This document shows, in pieces, positions 16,989 through 26,118 of a stretch of DNA of 64,000 bases. Within the stretch, counting starts at the first letter, position 1, and the number at the start of each line of letters is the position of its first letter. The position numbers and the translations under genes are program-made. The stretch covers positions 111,095-175,094 of the forward strand of contig CAYMCO010000006.1 of NCBI GenBank assembly GCA_964388955.1, given 5' to 3'. This stretch comes from CAYMCO01 sp964388955 (GTDB lineage Bacteria > Chloroflexota > Anaerolineae > Anaerolineales > E44-bin32). A model generated the notes under the pieces. It had not been told where the DNA came from, did no database searches, and saw nothing but the letters and a program-made list of their open reading frames with translations.

Positions 16989-17851
16989 TCCGCGCTCTCC
17001 TGCGCTTTGGGTATGGTGCACCAGAAAATGCTCCCGCCTCCGGGGCGGGCCCGCAGGCCGACCTCCCCCCCGTGCTCTTCGATGATGGTCCGAACCACCC
17101 ATAGGCCGAGTCCAATGCCGAACTGTGCGCCGTCCGGGGTATCCAGGCGGGCAAAGCGGTGGAAAAGCTTCCCCCTGTCTTTGGGGGGAACGCCTGGGCC
17201 CCGGTCGGCGACGAATAGCCGCACCATTCCCGGCGGGCCATCGCGGACGCCGATTTCGATCTTCTGGGCCACCGGGCCGAACTTGCTGGCATTTGAGATC
17301 AGATTGACGACCACTTGCCGCAGCCGCAGACCATCCGCCGCCAATCGCAGGCAGTCTTGTGGCAGGTCGACAGAGAGCTGCTGCCCCCGCCGATTCAGTA
17401 GCGGCCTCACCAGTTGGACGGCGTCCTGGATGAGGGACTCCAAATCCACCACCTGAGTACGGATCGTGAACCTTCCGGCCTCGATGTTGGTGCTTTCAAG
17501 CAGGTTATCGATCAGTGTCTGCAGGCCGGTGACGCTGAAATGGATGGATGCGAGAAGCTGCCTGAGTTCATCCAGAGAGAGGGCATCCAGCTCCTCCAAC
17601 AGGAATTCAACCGAGGCGTTGATGGCCGCAAGCGGTGTGCGGAACTCATGTGAGATGCTCCCCAGAAACTGGGAGCCCAGATGTTCATATGAGTCCAAGG
17701 CTCTCTCATTGGATTCGGGCTGGTCGGAATCTCGGTGATGGAGCGCTCGCTGCCTAGCAAGCGGGCGATGTGACGGCAGGATGGCCTTCATTCGATAGCG
17801 GCTCTGGCTTCCGGTCTGCTCGCACAGGTTGGCGGGACGACGCGCTCTCAC
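16985..17851 (-). CDS. Soluble histidine kinase (copy 1), no sensor domain
   Basis: A kinase of up to 288 residues without membrane segments. The phosphoacceptor motif SISHEFRTPLAAINAS is near residue 67, then an ATPase domain with NLISNASKFGP, DRGPGVPPKDRGKLF and GIGLGLWVVRTIIEEHGG. An unstructured basic head of about 55 residues replaces any sensor domain, so input must come from a partner protein. The start is unclear: GTG at 17851 or ATG at 17791, neither with a good ribosome-binding site. Transcribed divergently from the related membrane kinase at 18134. Confidence 0.87.
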   Translation of the reverse strand: MRARRPANLCEQTGSQSRYRMKAILPSHRPLARQRALHHRDSDQPESNERALDSYEHLGSQFLGSISHEFRTPLAAINASVEFLLEELDALSLDELRQLLASIHFSVTGLQTLIDNLLESTNIEAGRFTIRTQVVDLESLIQDAVQLVRPLLNRRGQQLSVDLPQDCLRLAADGLRLRQVVVNLISNASKFGPVAQKIEIGVRDGPPGMVRLFVADRGPGVPPKDRGKLFHRFARLDTPDGAQFGIGLGLWVVRTIIEEHGGEVGLRARPGGGSIFWCTIPKAQESAE

Positions 17852-17890
17852 TCGCCGGAGGCCGAATCAAAATCATTCTTCGCGGTTTCT

Positions 17891-17929
17891 GTCACAAACA
17901 CCGTGACGTACCCGTAACAGATGTATGAC
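17891..17929. promoter_or_regulatory. Putative Pho-box-like operator, site 2 (divergent promoter region)
   Basis: Within the 282-base divergent gap 17852-18133. Words GTCAC (17891), GTGAC (17903), GTAAC (17914) and ATGAC (17925) are spaced 12, 11 and 11 bases on the plus strand. It lies between the two kinase-regulator pairs, suggesting autoregulation. The rest of the gap shows no gene; a 95-residue minus-strand frame across it has no coding character. Confidence 0.5.
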
Positions 17930-18133
17930 AACCCGCCTCCATAAGTGAACCCCAGGTATGCAATAATGGAAGGGAGAGGTGGGCGAGAGCACCGAACGGG
18001 CGTCGCGATTTCCGGGGGTGGATTGGCCTCCGTCAGGATGCGCTTGGAGGCCCATATTGGGTGGTCACGCTGTTTCTCATGAGGGTGGCCCTGCAGATGC
18101 CGGGATACCCGGGATGATGAAGGACTGAGTCCC

Positions 18134-20251
18134 ATGGAGATAAGGGGGCTGCTGCGTCAGGGGATGATAACCCTTTTCGGTCTTCGGGTTGATCTCCGCA
18201 GTCTGAATGTCCAGTTGGTGGTCAGCTTCGTGTTGGTTGCTGGCCTGATCGCGCTGGCCATTGGCGCGCCGGCGCTTTGGTTGATCAATCGCCAGTTTGA
18301 ACGTCAGGCGAGAGCGCAGCTCGGCCAGGGTCTGGCCGCTTCCCAGGCGCTTTATGCCGCCGCCGAAGCGGAGGTGCGCGGACTCGCCAATTTGACCGCG
18401 CAGCGCCCGACTCTGCGCGATCTGGTGGGGGCAGGGAATATTGATTCCCTCCTCGATTATTTGAATGCGCTCCAGCAGGCGGCGGAGTTGGATTTGATCG
18501 CCGTCTGCTCTACAAATGGGGCGCTCCTGGCATCCACCGGCCGGGATCTCGCCCGGGGGATTTGCTCCGAAGGGGGAAAGACGGAGTACACGACAGGAGA
18601 GGATTCCATCATACTGGTGGCCTGGAGTGAAATGCTGAGCCAGGATACGGACCTGGGGAGAGTGGTGGTCGGGCGTCTGGTAGATGAGGCGTTCGCCGGA
18701 CGGCTGAAGGCCGAGACCGGCCTGGATCAGACTATCTATCTGCGCCTGGCGCCGGTGGCGTCGACTTTCCCGACAGCAACGAGGTCAGAACCTCCTTCAA
18801 CCGGCGAACTCGCGCAGGCCCCGGGGGATGGGGGATCTGCCGGCTACCAATTCCGGGTGGGAAGCGTTCCATACTACGCCAGCAGATTCCCTCTTTACGA
18901 CAAAGGGGTGGAGGCGGAAGTGGCACTGGACATCAGCGACATGACCCAAACCCGCCAAGCGCTGATCTGGTCCTTCGCATTCAGCATCGTCGCGATCGCG
19001 GCCGTTGGCTCGTTCCTTGGCACTCGACTCTCGCGCCGTTTGAGCGGTTCCCTGACCGGTTTGACCAAGGCGGCTGAGAATCTCCGCCAGGGAGACTTGG
19101 AGAGTCCCGTGCACGTAGATGGGCAGGTCCGCGAGTTGGCGCTGGTCGCGGACGCCCTGGAAAAAGCACGCGAGGATCTTCAGCGGACGCTGTCCCAACT
19201 GAGGCGGGAAAAGGCATGGTCGGAAGACTTGGTGGGCTCCATCGTAGAGGGAATTATGACCCTCGACGACCAGGGCAGGATCACCTTCTTCAGCCCGGGC
19301 GCGGAACGGATCACGGGCTGGGACCAGCGCGAGGTCCTGGGCCGCCACTGCGACGAACTGTTCCGTTTCACCGAGGGAAGAGGGAGTTTCAGCCAGGCGA
19401 TTGCGGCCCGCCCGCAGACCGTGCGCTTGACTCTTCAGGTGCATTCCGGGGAGACGGCGACGCTCGCCTTTACCGAGGCCGAGTTGGCACCCTCCGGCGC
19501 GGGCGAGGTGGAGCGGGTCTTGGTATTCCGGGACGTCAGCGAAGAGGAGGCCTTGCACCGCCTTCTCGGGAACTTCTTGGCGAATATCGCCCACGAATTC
19601 CGCACACCCCTCTCCGCGCTGGCGGCCTCAGCCGAGCTATTGATCGATCAAGCCGGAGAGCTCACCAGCAGCGAACTTCACGAACTGCTGGGATCTCTGT
19701 ATATCGGGGCCCTGCGACTGCAGGCCCTGGTCGACAACTTGCTGGAGAGCGCCAGTATGGAAGCCGGGCATTTTCAGGTGTATCCTCGCCCGGCGGACTT
19801 GGCTGAGATCATCGGCGAAGCCGCCCAGTGGATGCAGCCCCTGTTCGCAAAACGAGGCCAGCATTTGGTCCTGGATCTGCCATCGGACCTGCCGGTCGTA
19901 TATGTGGATCCCCGCCGTGCCATACAGGTGATGGTCAATCTGTTCTCCAACGCCTACAAGTACTCCCCCGACGGGTCGCAGATTTATGTTGAGGTCCGGG
20001 CGCTGGAGGGCTGGGTTCGGGTGAGCGTCGAGGACCAAGGGCCGGGGATCCCACCGGAGAATAGGGGGCTCATCTTCCGGCGGTTCTCGCACCTGGATCG
20101 AGCGGAAGGCGGCGACCAGGTCGGCGCCGGTTTAGGCCTCTCTGTGGTGAAAACGATTGTGGAAGCCTTTGGAGGATCGGTGGGAGTGGGCGGGAGCCAG
20201 GATGGCGGCGCGGTCTTCTGGATCACGTTGCCTGTGTATGAGGAGACATGA
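18134..20251 (+). CDS. Membrane sensor histidine kinase with PAS domain (copy 2, PhoR-like)
   Basis: A 705-residue kinase. Order: membrane helix (about 26-50), extracytoplasmic sensor region (about 55-275), second helix (about 278-298), HAMP (about 299-355), coiled linker, PAS domain (about 370-475, GIMTLDDQGRITFFSPGAER), phosphoacceptor IAHEFRTPLSALAASAE near 485-500, and ATPase domain with NLFSNAYKYSP, DQGPGIPPENRGLIF and GAGLGLSVVKTIVEAFGG. Its catalytic half resembles the soluble kinase at 16985. ATG at 18134 has AAGGA upstream; 18164 is an alternative. Its stop overlaps the regulator start (ATGA). A phosphate-sensing role is inferred from the Pst genes downstream. Confidence 0.93.
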   Translation: MEIRGLLRQGMITLFGLRVDLRSLNVQLVVSFVLVAGLIALAIGAPALWLINRQFERQARAQLGQGLAASQALYAAAEAEVRGLANLTAQRPTLRDLVGAGNIDSLLDYLNALQQAAELDLIAVCSTNGALLASTGRDLARGICSEGGKTEYTTGEDSIILVAWSEMLSQDTDLGRVVVGRLVDEAFAGRLKAETGLDQTIYLRLAPVASTFPTATRSEPPSTGELAQAPGDGGSAGYQFRVGSVPYYASRFPLYDKGVEAEVALDISDMTQTRQALIWSFAFSIVAIAAVGSFLGTRLSRRLSGSLTGLTKAAENLRQGDLESPVHVDGQVRELALVADALEKAREDLQRTLSQLRREKAWSEDLVGSIVEGIMTLDDQGRITFFSPGAERITGWDQREVLGRHCDELFRFTEGRGSFSQAIAARPQTVRLTLQVHSGETATLAFTEAELAPSGAGEVERVLVFRDVSEEEALHRLLGNFLANIAHEFRTPLSALAASAELLIDQAGELTSSELHELLGSLYIGALRLQALVDNLLESASMEAGHFQVYPRPADLAEIIGEAAQWMQPLFAKRGQHLVLDLPSDLPVVYVDPRRAIQVMVNLFSNAYKYSPDGSQIYVEVRALEGWVRVSVEDQGPGIPPENRGLIFRRFSHLDRAEGGDQVGAGLGLSVVKTIVEAFGGSVGVGGSQDGGAVFWITLPVYEET

Positions 20252-20934
20252 AAGTTCTCATCGTTGATGATGATCGCACGCTCGCAGATGTGATCGCCTT
20301 CACCATGCGCCGGGAGGGGTACGAGGTGCTGAGCGCCCACGATGGGAATTCCGCCCTGCGGCGATGGTCGGAGGAAGCGCCAGATCTGGTGCTCCTGGAT
20401 ATCAATCTCCCCGGAAAGGACGGATTCAGCGTCTGTGAAGCCATCCGGGAGGCCTCCGATGTGCCCATCATCATGCTCACGGTAAGGGGGGAGGACGACG
20501 ATGTCGTCCGAGGGCTGGAGCTGGGCGCGGATGACTACATAGCCAAGCCATTCAGCCCCCGGCAGCTTGTCGCGCGCGCCAAGGCTGTGCTGCGCAGGGC
20601 CGGATCGCGGCCGAGCCCCGCCGTGCGGGAAAGAGGGGACTTCTCCCTCGACCAGCGCCGCCGGGAGGTGCGGATTCGCGGAGGGGAAGCCATTTCGCTC
20701 ACGCCCCTGGAGGCCAGGCTCCTTGAATATCTGTTGATCAACTCAGGCATGGTTCTCACGGTCGACGCGATCATCGACTACGTATGGGGCCCGGAGGGAG
20801 GGGATCGGGATATGGTGCGCCAGGTCATCCACCGCCTCCGGAGCAAGATAGAACTTGATCCATCGCATCCAACCTTCATCGAGACGGTTCCCGGGATTGG
20901 ATACGGCCTCATTTCCGAAACAAAAGGCAGCTAG
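20248..20934 (+). CDS. OmpR/PhoB-family response regulator (copy 2)
   Basis: A 228-residue regulator: receiver (VDDDRTLADVIAF; phosphoacceptor Asp in LVLLDINLPGKDG; YIAKPFSPRQLVAR) and winged-helix domain (EARLLEYLLINSGM, VRQVIHRLRSKIE). ATGA overlap with the kinase. It lies upstream of a Pho-box-like repeat (21015) and the Pst transporter genes, so it is the better PhoB candidate of the two paralogues. Assignment as PhoB is inference; no orthology test was possible. Confidence 0.94.
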   Translation: MKVLIVDDDRTLADVIAFTMRREGYEVLSAHDGNSALRRWSEEAPDLVLLDINLPGKDGFSVCEAIREASDVPIIMLTVRGEDDDVVRGLELGADDYIAKPFSPRQLVARAKAVLRRAGSRPSPAVRERGDFSLDQRRREVRIRGGEAISLTPLEARLLEYLLINSGMVLTVDAIIDYVWGPEGGDRDMVRQVIHRLRSKIELDPSHPTFIETVPGIGYGLISETKGS

Positions 20935-21014
20935 CCCTCGGCACCCGTTGGAAGTGGCGTTTCATCGGCGATTTATCCGGCATCCCCCCTGAATGGCGCT
21001 GGTTCCCCAAAGAT

Positions 21015-21041
21015 ATAACGGCATCGTCACAACGCTGTAAC
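21015..21041 (+). promoter_or_regulatory. Putative Pho-box-like operator, site 3
   Basis: ATAAC (21015), GTCAC (21026) and GTAAC (21037) with exact 11-base spacing, in the 152-base gap 20935-21086 before the GspE-N/Usp gene and the Pst genes. Same strand and same word type as the sites at 16216 and 17891. A -10/-35 pair is not obvious next to it; an AT-rich stretch follows at 21049-21070. Confidence 0.5.
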
Positions 21042-21086
21042 ACCCCCTATCATCGAAACAATTGATATTGGTGATCGCAAAGGGAG

Positions 21087-22157
21087 ATGCGCCGGTTGCG
21101 TGAGAGTGCAGGGCAAACGGTTCGCACCATTCGGTTTGCCGATGTCACCCCAGACGAGGAACTGGTGCGCCGTTTTCCCCAAGAAGTGGCGAGGCGATTT
21201 CACCTGCTTCCGATTGCCGAGTCCCGGGGGCGGGTGACTGTCGCTATGGCGGACCCGGATGATCGGGAGGCCCGGGGCATGGTCATGGAACTGTTGGGCG
21301 ATCGCGCGTTTATCGTGCGGGGAGACAAAGAGGTCATCGATCGATTGATAAAGGGTTTCTGGCCACACGCGAGCCAGGCTAATCCTCGTATTCTTGCTAT
21401 CTCGCCCGAGACCCCGAAGGGGTCGACCTTCCACGCGTACGTGAGCCATGTCGCGGAAATGCTGCAGGCGCAGGTCCGGGCCCTGCAATTGGCACCCGGC
21501 CAAATCCGATGGGACCGGCTTCCCACCCTGCGGGATGGGGAATGGGATTTGCTGATGTATTCGCCACCCTCGCCTACCGGCGTGCGGCCGCTGCCCATTC
21601 CGAGGAGTCTGTACCGGCATGTTCGAGGCCGTGGGGCCAGTCTGCTTCTGGTCCACGAACCGCGCTGGCCCATATGCCGGATTCTGCATTTGCTGGGGTG
21701 CGAGGCAAGCGATCTAGATGCGCTCAAATGGATTCGACGTCTCTCGAGACCGGGCGAAACCGTTGTCGTAGCCCTGACGATCCTGCCGCCAGTGCCGGGA
21801 ATGTATACCGGGCTGCGGCGCATGGAAGCCGATATCCGTCACGTGCTCTCGACCAAGAACACGCTCGGGCTTCACCTGAGGAAGGTGGCCGCGCAGCTCG
21901 AAGGGTGGCACATCGAGGCCAGTCTCAAGATACGCCAGGGCGCCCCGGATGTCGCAATAGACTCAGAGCTGGGGCGGGGGGACTACGACCTGCTTGTAGC
22001 AGCAGGGGGGGCTTGCCGCGCCCTCAAGGGATATCTGATACCGGACTTGGGGGAGAAGGCCATCGAAATCGCACGACTCCCCGTGCTGCTCGCGGGGCGC
22101 CAACCGCGAGAGCGGAACCCGGGCCGCGGCGCGGGGGCGCCGAATCGACATAGCTGA
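21087..22157 (+). CDS. GspE-N (MshEN)-like domain joined to a Usp-like domain
   Basis: A 356-residue soluble protein with an unusual combination. Residues about 18-95 (EELVRRFPQEVARRFHLLP, then VTVAMADPDD) match the N-terminal domain of type II secretion/pilus ATPases, a fold that in some proteins binds c-di-GMP. No ATPase follows. Instead the rest looks like a nucleotide-binding universal-stress fold: VHEPRWPICRILHLLG, ETVVVALTILPPV, and GRGDYDLLVAAGG near the end. It may be a nucleotide-dependent regulator of the Pst genes behind it (inference). ATG 21087 has AAGGGAG directly adjacent with no spacer, so a TTG at 21096 is also possible. No secretion genes are nearby. Confidence 0.75.
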   Translation: MRRLRESAGQTVRTIRFADVTPDEELVRRFPQEVARRFHLLPIAESRGRVTVAMADPDDREARGMVMELLGDRAFIVRGDKEVIDRLIKGFWPHASQANPRILAISPETPKGSTFHAYVSHVAEMLQAQVRALQLAPGQIRWDRLPTLRDGEWDLLMYSPPSPTGVRPLPIPRSLYRHVRGRGASLLLVHEPRWPICRILHLLGCEASDLDALKWIRRLSRPGETVVVALTILPPVPGMYTGLRRMEADIRHVLSTKNTLGLHLRKVAAQLEGWHIEASLKIRQGAPDVAIDSELGRGDYDLLVAAGGACRALKGYLIPDLGEKAIEIARLPVLLAGRQPRERNPGRGAGAPNRHS

Positions 22158-22270
22158 GCAGACATATCCTCCGGAATGATGGTGGATGATCGATGCGCCA
22201 GTGGTCTCCACAAGGCCGCTGGTCGTAGGGTCGAGGTTCTCGAGGCATCCACCGACGGAAGTGACATGGA

Positions 22271-23245
22271 GTGTGGCCCTTGGGCAGATCAATTCGAGTT
22301 TCGACGTGCAACGTAGCGCTGGCACTCGTCCTGGCCTCCGGGGGCTGCAGCGATACGGCCTCATCCGTATCAACGGACACATACGATGGGATCATTACGG
22401 TCTCCGGAGCCTGGGCGCTCTATCCCCTGATGATCCGGTGGGGGGAGGAATACCAGTTGCTGCATCCGCGAGTGAGATTGGATATCTCCGCAGGCGGCGC
22501 CGGAAAGGGCATGGCGGATGCGCTTGCTGGCGCCGTGGACATCGGAATGGTCTCCCGCCAGATCTATCCCGCGGAAATCGAGAAAGGAGCCTTCTGGTTG
22601 TCGGTCACCAGAGACGCGGTATTTGCCACGGTCAACGAGGCGAACCCGATCTGGGCAACTCTGCAACAGACAGGCGTGCCCCGGGAGACCTATGTCGGCA
22701 TCTTCATGACCGGTGAGATTGCGACCTGGGGGCAGGTCGTCGGCCGTCCTGACGCGGCGAATTCCATCCATGTGTTCACCCGTTCCGACGCGGCGGGAGC
22801 GCCCGCCACGTGGGCAGAGTTTCTGGGAGGCGTTCAAGAGGACCTGTTGGGGACGGCCGTCTACGGCGATCCCGGGGTGTTGGAAGCTGTCATCCGGGAC
22901 CCGCTGGGCATCGGCTTCAACAACCTGAACTACGCCTTCGATGCGGACACGGGCCAACCGGTGGCCGGAGTCCGGGTGGTCCCCCTGGATGTCGATCAGG
23001 ATGGCCGTGCTGATCCCGAGGAGATCTACAACACAAAGGACCAGGCGGTGGAGGCCGTTAGAGAGGGATTCTACCCCTCTCCGCCCGCTCGCGATCTCAA
23101 CTTGGTCACCCTTGGCCAGCCCACGGGTCTGGTGAAGGCCTTCTTGAGATGGGTCCTGACGGATGGCCAGGCGTTTGTGGGGGAGGTCGGCTACATCCAG
23201 CTCTCGGCGGAGAAACTGCAGGAGGAATTGAACAAACTGCGCTGA
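22271..23245 (+). CDS. pstS: Phosphate-binding lipoprotein PstS-like
   Basis: Extracytoplasmic phosphate-binding component of the Pst ABC transporter, about 324 residues. A signal peptide ends in a lipobox, LVLASGGC, so it is lipid-anchored. The binding fold begins ITVSGAWALYPLMIRWGEEY and has the glycine-rich anion loop DISAGGAGKGMADALAG, followed by VDIGMVSRQIYPAE. Typical PstS motifs are present but divergent. GTG at 22271 is the likely start; no strong ribosome-binding site is seen. It precedes PstC, PstA and PstB. Confidence 0.85.
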   Translation: MWPLGRSIRVSTCNVALALVLASGGCSDTASSVSTDTYDGIITVSGAWALYPLMIRWGEEYQLLHPRVRLDISAGGAGKGMADALAGAVDIGMVSRQIYPAEIEKGAFWLSVTRDAVFATVNEANPIWATLQQTGVPRETYVGIFMTGEIATWGQVVGRPDAANSIHVFTRSDAAGAPATWAEFLGGVQEDLLGTAVYGDPGVLEAVIRDPLGIGFNNLNYAFDADTGQPVAGVRVVPLDVDQDGRADPEEIYNTKDQAVEAVREGFYPSPPARDLNLVTLGQPTGLVKAFLRWVLTDGQAFVGEVGYIQLSAEKLQEELNKLR

Positions 23246-23370
23246 TGCGGCGCCAAGAGTGGATTTCGCCGAAATGAGAAGTCGTGAACGGAGCGGGAAG
23301 CGCGCTCGCCGGTTCGCCGCCGTGCAGCCGGCCCCCGGGCCGCTCCCGACCGAGTCGAATGGGATGACGT

Positions 23371-24357
23371 ATGCAGCGGAGTGGTTCTTCGCACTCGCAG
23401 GCTGAAAGGCAGGTCAACGGCCCCAGAATCCGTCCCCGGGTGAGCCGGCGTGCGAGAAATCGGCTTGCGGGGAACGCGATGGGCCTATTGACGCTGGCGG
23501 TGGCTTTGCTGGTCCCGCTGATGGCCCTTGCGCTCTTCCAGCGCGCCCGGCTGATGCTTGCCACCGGCACTGTGGGGGGGCTGCTGTTCTCCTCCGTGTG
23601 GCGGCCCATCCAGGGATCGTTCGGTTTCTTTCCCTTCATCATGGGCACTCTTTGGGTGACGGCCACGGCCATGATTATCGCCGTGCCGCCTTCCCTGCTG
23701 ACCGCGGTGTTCCTGGCCGAGTATGCGCCGGTCAGAATGAGGGCTGTGGTCAACCCACTTATCGATCTCTTGGCCGGGATTCCGTCGGTTGTCTATGGTG
23801 TGTGGGGAGTGCTGGCTATTGTGCCCTTCGTGGGGCGCCATATCACCCCTGAGGCGAGCGGTAGGTTAGCTTTTCTCCCCCTTTTCGGCACCGACAACCC
23901 CACCGGCTACGGTGTGCTGGCCGGGGGGTTGGTGCTGGCGGTCATGGTGTTTCCGGTCATCATCGCCGTAGCTCAAGATGTGATCCGAGCTGTTCCCCAA
24001 GGCCTGCGAGAGGCCTCCCTGGCGGTCGGAGCAACCCGCTGGCAAACCATTCATCGTGTGGTGATCCGCCGAGCCATTCCCGGCGTGATCGCCGCTGTAG
24101 TGCTGGGTTTCTCGCGCGCGTTCGGTGAGACCATGGCGGTCCTGATGGTGGTGGGAAATGTGCCGCAGGTGCCCCGCTCCATTCTCGATGCCGCCTATCC
24201 TCTCACAGCTCTTATCGCAAACAACTACGGAGAGATGATGTCCATCCCGCTGTACGACGCGGCGCTGCTGGGTGCGGCCCTGATCCTGCTGGTGGTCGTG
24301 CTGGGGTTCAATATCGCTGCCCGGCTCGTGCTGATCCAATTGCTGCGGGAGGAATAA
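23371..24357 (+). CDS. pstC: Phosphate ABC transporter permease PstC
   Basis: Inner-membrane permease of 328 residues with six main hydrophobic segments. It has the permease loop QGLREASLAVGATRWQTI that contacts the ATPase, and the PstC-type GFSRAFGETMAVLMVVGN. An extra hydrophilic N-terminus of about 35 residues precedes the first helix. A 125-base gap to pstS contains no gene. Confidence 0.92.
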   Translation: MQRSGSSHSQAERQVNGPRIRPRVSRRARNRLAGNAMGLLTLAVALLVPLMALALFQRARLMLATGTVGGLLFSSVWRPIQGSFGFFPFIMGTLWVTATAMIIAVPPSLLTAVFLAEYAPVRMRAVVNPLIDLLAGIPSVVYGVWGVLAIVPFVGRHITPEASGRLAFLPLFGTDNPTGYGVLAGGLVLAVMVFPVIIAVAQDVIRAVPQGLREASLAVGATRWQTIHRVVIRRAIPGVIAAVVLGFSRAFGETMAVLMVVGNVPQVPRSILDAAYPLTALIANNYGEMMSIPLYDAALLGAALILLVVVLGFNIAARLVLIQLLREE

Positions 24358-24383
24358 ACATCGCAGGTCGGGGAAAGGATCCA

Positions 24384-25238
24384 ATGAACCGAAGCCGGGC
24401 AAGGCTCATTGAAATCGGTTTCAAGGTGCTGATGATCACCTCAACAGCCGCTGTGTTGGGCAGCCTGCTGCTCATCCTGCTCACGGTGATCCGGCGGGGA
24501 CTCCCGGCCCTCAATCTGGCTATGCTGACTCAGACCCCCAAGGGTGGATACTATCTCGGCAAAGAGGGGGGGATTCTCAACGCCATCGTCGGCTCCCTGC
24601 TTCTGGCGACTGGGGCGACGGCGCTGGCCGTGGCCGGAAGTTTGCCTATTGCGCTCTATCTGCAGCTTTACGCCGCGCATACCCGGCGCGCCGAAATCGC
24701 ACGCCTGGCACTGGATGTGTTGTGGGGGATCCCAAGCATCGTCTATGGTGTCTTCGGCTTTTCCATAATGCTGTTCTTTGGGTTGCGAGCCTCTCTATTA
24801 GGCGGGATCATCGCACTCGCGCTGCTCGAACTCCCGATCCTGGCGAGGGGGATGGACGAGGCCATCGGCATGGCCCCGCCGGCGCTGAAGGAAGCCTCCT
24901 TTGCTCTGGGCGCCACTCGCTTGGAGACGGCACTCAAGGTGATTCTGCGCCAGACCGGGCCGGCATTGTTGACCGCTTTGCTGCTGGGATTCGGGCGGGG
25001 GATCGGGGATGCAGCGTCGGTGCTGTTCACCGCTGGCTACACAGACCGGCTGCCGGATTCTCTCTTCGGGCCATCCGCCTCCTTGCCACTGGCGATCTTC
25101 TTTCAGCTCGGAACGCCCTTTCCGGCTGTGCAGGATCGGGCATATGCCTCAGCGCTGGTGCTGACCATCATCGTCTTGGGGCTCAGTCTGGCTGCACGCC
25201 GCCTGGCAGGACGCCTGAGCGAGCACGTGATCCGCTGA
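24384..25238 (+). CDS. pstA: Phosphate ABC transporter permease PstA
   Basis: Second permease, 284 residues, six hydrophobic segments, with VLWGIPSIVYGVFGF and the ATPase-coupling loop PPALKEASFALGATRLET. GRGIGDAASVLFTAGYTD is the PstA counterpart of the PstC FGETM segment. It follows pstC by 26 bases. Confidence 0.92.
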   Translation: MNRSRARLIEIGFKVLMITSTAAVLGSLLLILLTVIRRGLPALNLAMLTQTPKGGYYLGKEGGILNAIVGSLLLATGATALAVAGSLPIALYLQLYAAHTRRAEIARLALDVLWGIPSIVYGVFGFSIMLFFGLRASLLGGIIALALLELPILARGMDEAIGMAPPALKEASFALGATRLETALKVILRQTGPALLTALLLGFGRGIGDAASVLFTAGYTDRLPDSLFGPSASLPLAIFFQLGTPFPAVQDRAYASALVLTIIVLGLSLAARRLAGRLSEHVIR

Positions 25239-25275
25239 CGGATTCTCGCCCTCGCCGGTGAAAGGTGGAGCGGGC

Positions 25276-26118
25276 ATGGGACAGGTCTCACTTGGAGCGG
25301 AAGAACAGCGGGCGATGGCGCGCTGGGATGAGGTGGCGATCTCACCACCGCCTGATCTACGCATTCAGGGTCTGAATGTATGGTACGGGGGCGATCAGGC
25401 CCTCACGGGCATCACGGCCGATATCCCCGCCCGCGGCATCACGGCGATCATCGGCCCGTCGGGTTGTGGGAAGACCACGCTCCTCAAGAGCCTCAACCGG
25501 CTGCTGGACGAGAGTGAGGGCGTCCGCGTGCAGGGCCGTGTCTTGCTCAATGGAAGCGACATCTATGCCCCCGGTGTGGATGTCACCGAGGTACGAACCC
25601 GGATTGGTTTGTTAGCGCCAAAGCCCTTCCCGTTGCCAATGTCAATCTACGACAACGTGGCCTATGGGCCTCGTATCCATGGACTGGATCCGGTGCTGGA
25701 CAGGGGGAACGGCCGTCACCTTGATGAAATCGTCGAGCGCAACCTTCGGGCGGCGGGGTTGTGGGAGGAGGTCAAAGATAGGCTCCGTGCTCCAGCATCC
25801 CGGCTCTCCACCGGGCAGCAGCAGCGCCTCTGCCTGGCGCGGGCGCTGGCCGTGGAGCCGGAGGTGCTGCTGTGTGATGAGCCGACTTCCGCTTTGGATC
25901 CCATCTCGGCGCAGCGCATAGAAGCCCAACTGGCGACTCTCAAGCAGGAGATGACGATCGTAGTGGTGACGCATTTGCTGCGACAGGCTCGCCGCATCGC
26001 GGATCACGTGATCTTCCTTTGGCTCGGGAAGCTGGTGGAGTGCGGCCCGGCGGAAGACATATTCACCGCTCCGAAGGATGCGCGTACACGCGCCTATGTC
26101 GGAGGTGACATTGGCTGA
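25276..26118 (+). CDS. pstB: Phosphate ABC transporter ATPase PstB
   Basis: ATP-binding subunit of 280 residues. Walker A GPSGCGKTTLLKSLNRL near residues 65-81, Q-loop region replaced by LLAPKPFPLPMSIYDNVAYG, signature LSTGQQQRLCLARAL (usual form LSGGQ), Walker B VLLCDEPTSALDP and switch His in VVVTHLL. The usual Q-loop glutamine is not obvious here: the family form is FQKPNPFPM, whereas this protein has LAPKPFPLPM. ATG at 25276 has GGTGGAG upstream; a GTG at 25258 is an alternative. Confidence 0.93.
   Translation: MGQVSLGAEEQRAMARWDEVAISPPPDLRIQGLNVWYGGDQALTGITADIPARGITAIIGPSGCGKTTLLKSLNRLLDESEGVRVQGRVLLNGSDIYAPGVDVTEVRTRIGLLAPKPFPLPMSIYDNVAYGPRIHGLDPVLDRGNGRHLDEIVERNLRAAGLWEEVKDRLRAPASRLSTGQQQRLCLARALAVEPEVLLCDEPTSALDPISAQRIEAQLATLKQEMTIVVVTHLLRQARRIADHVIFLWLGKLVECGPAEDIFTAPKDARTRAYVGGDIG

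Noticed and set aside
17848..18135. 95-residue ORF in the divergent regulatory gap
   Set aside because: No coding character, and it would cover the repeat operator and both promoters.
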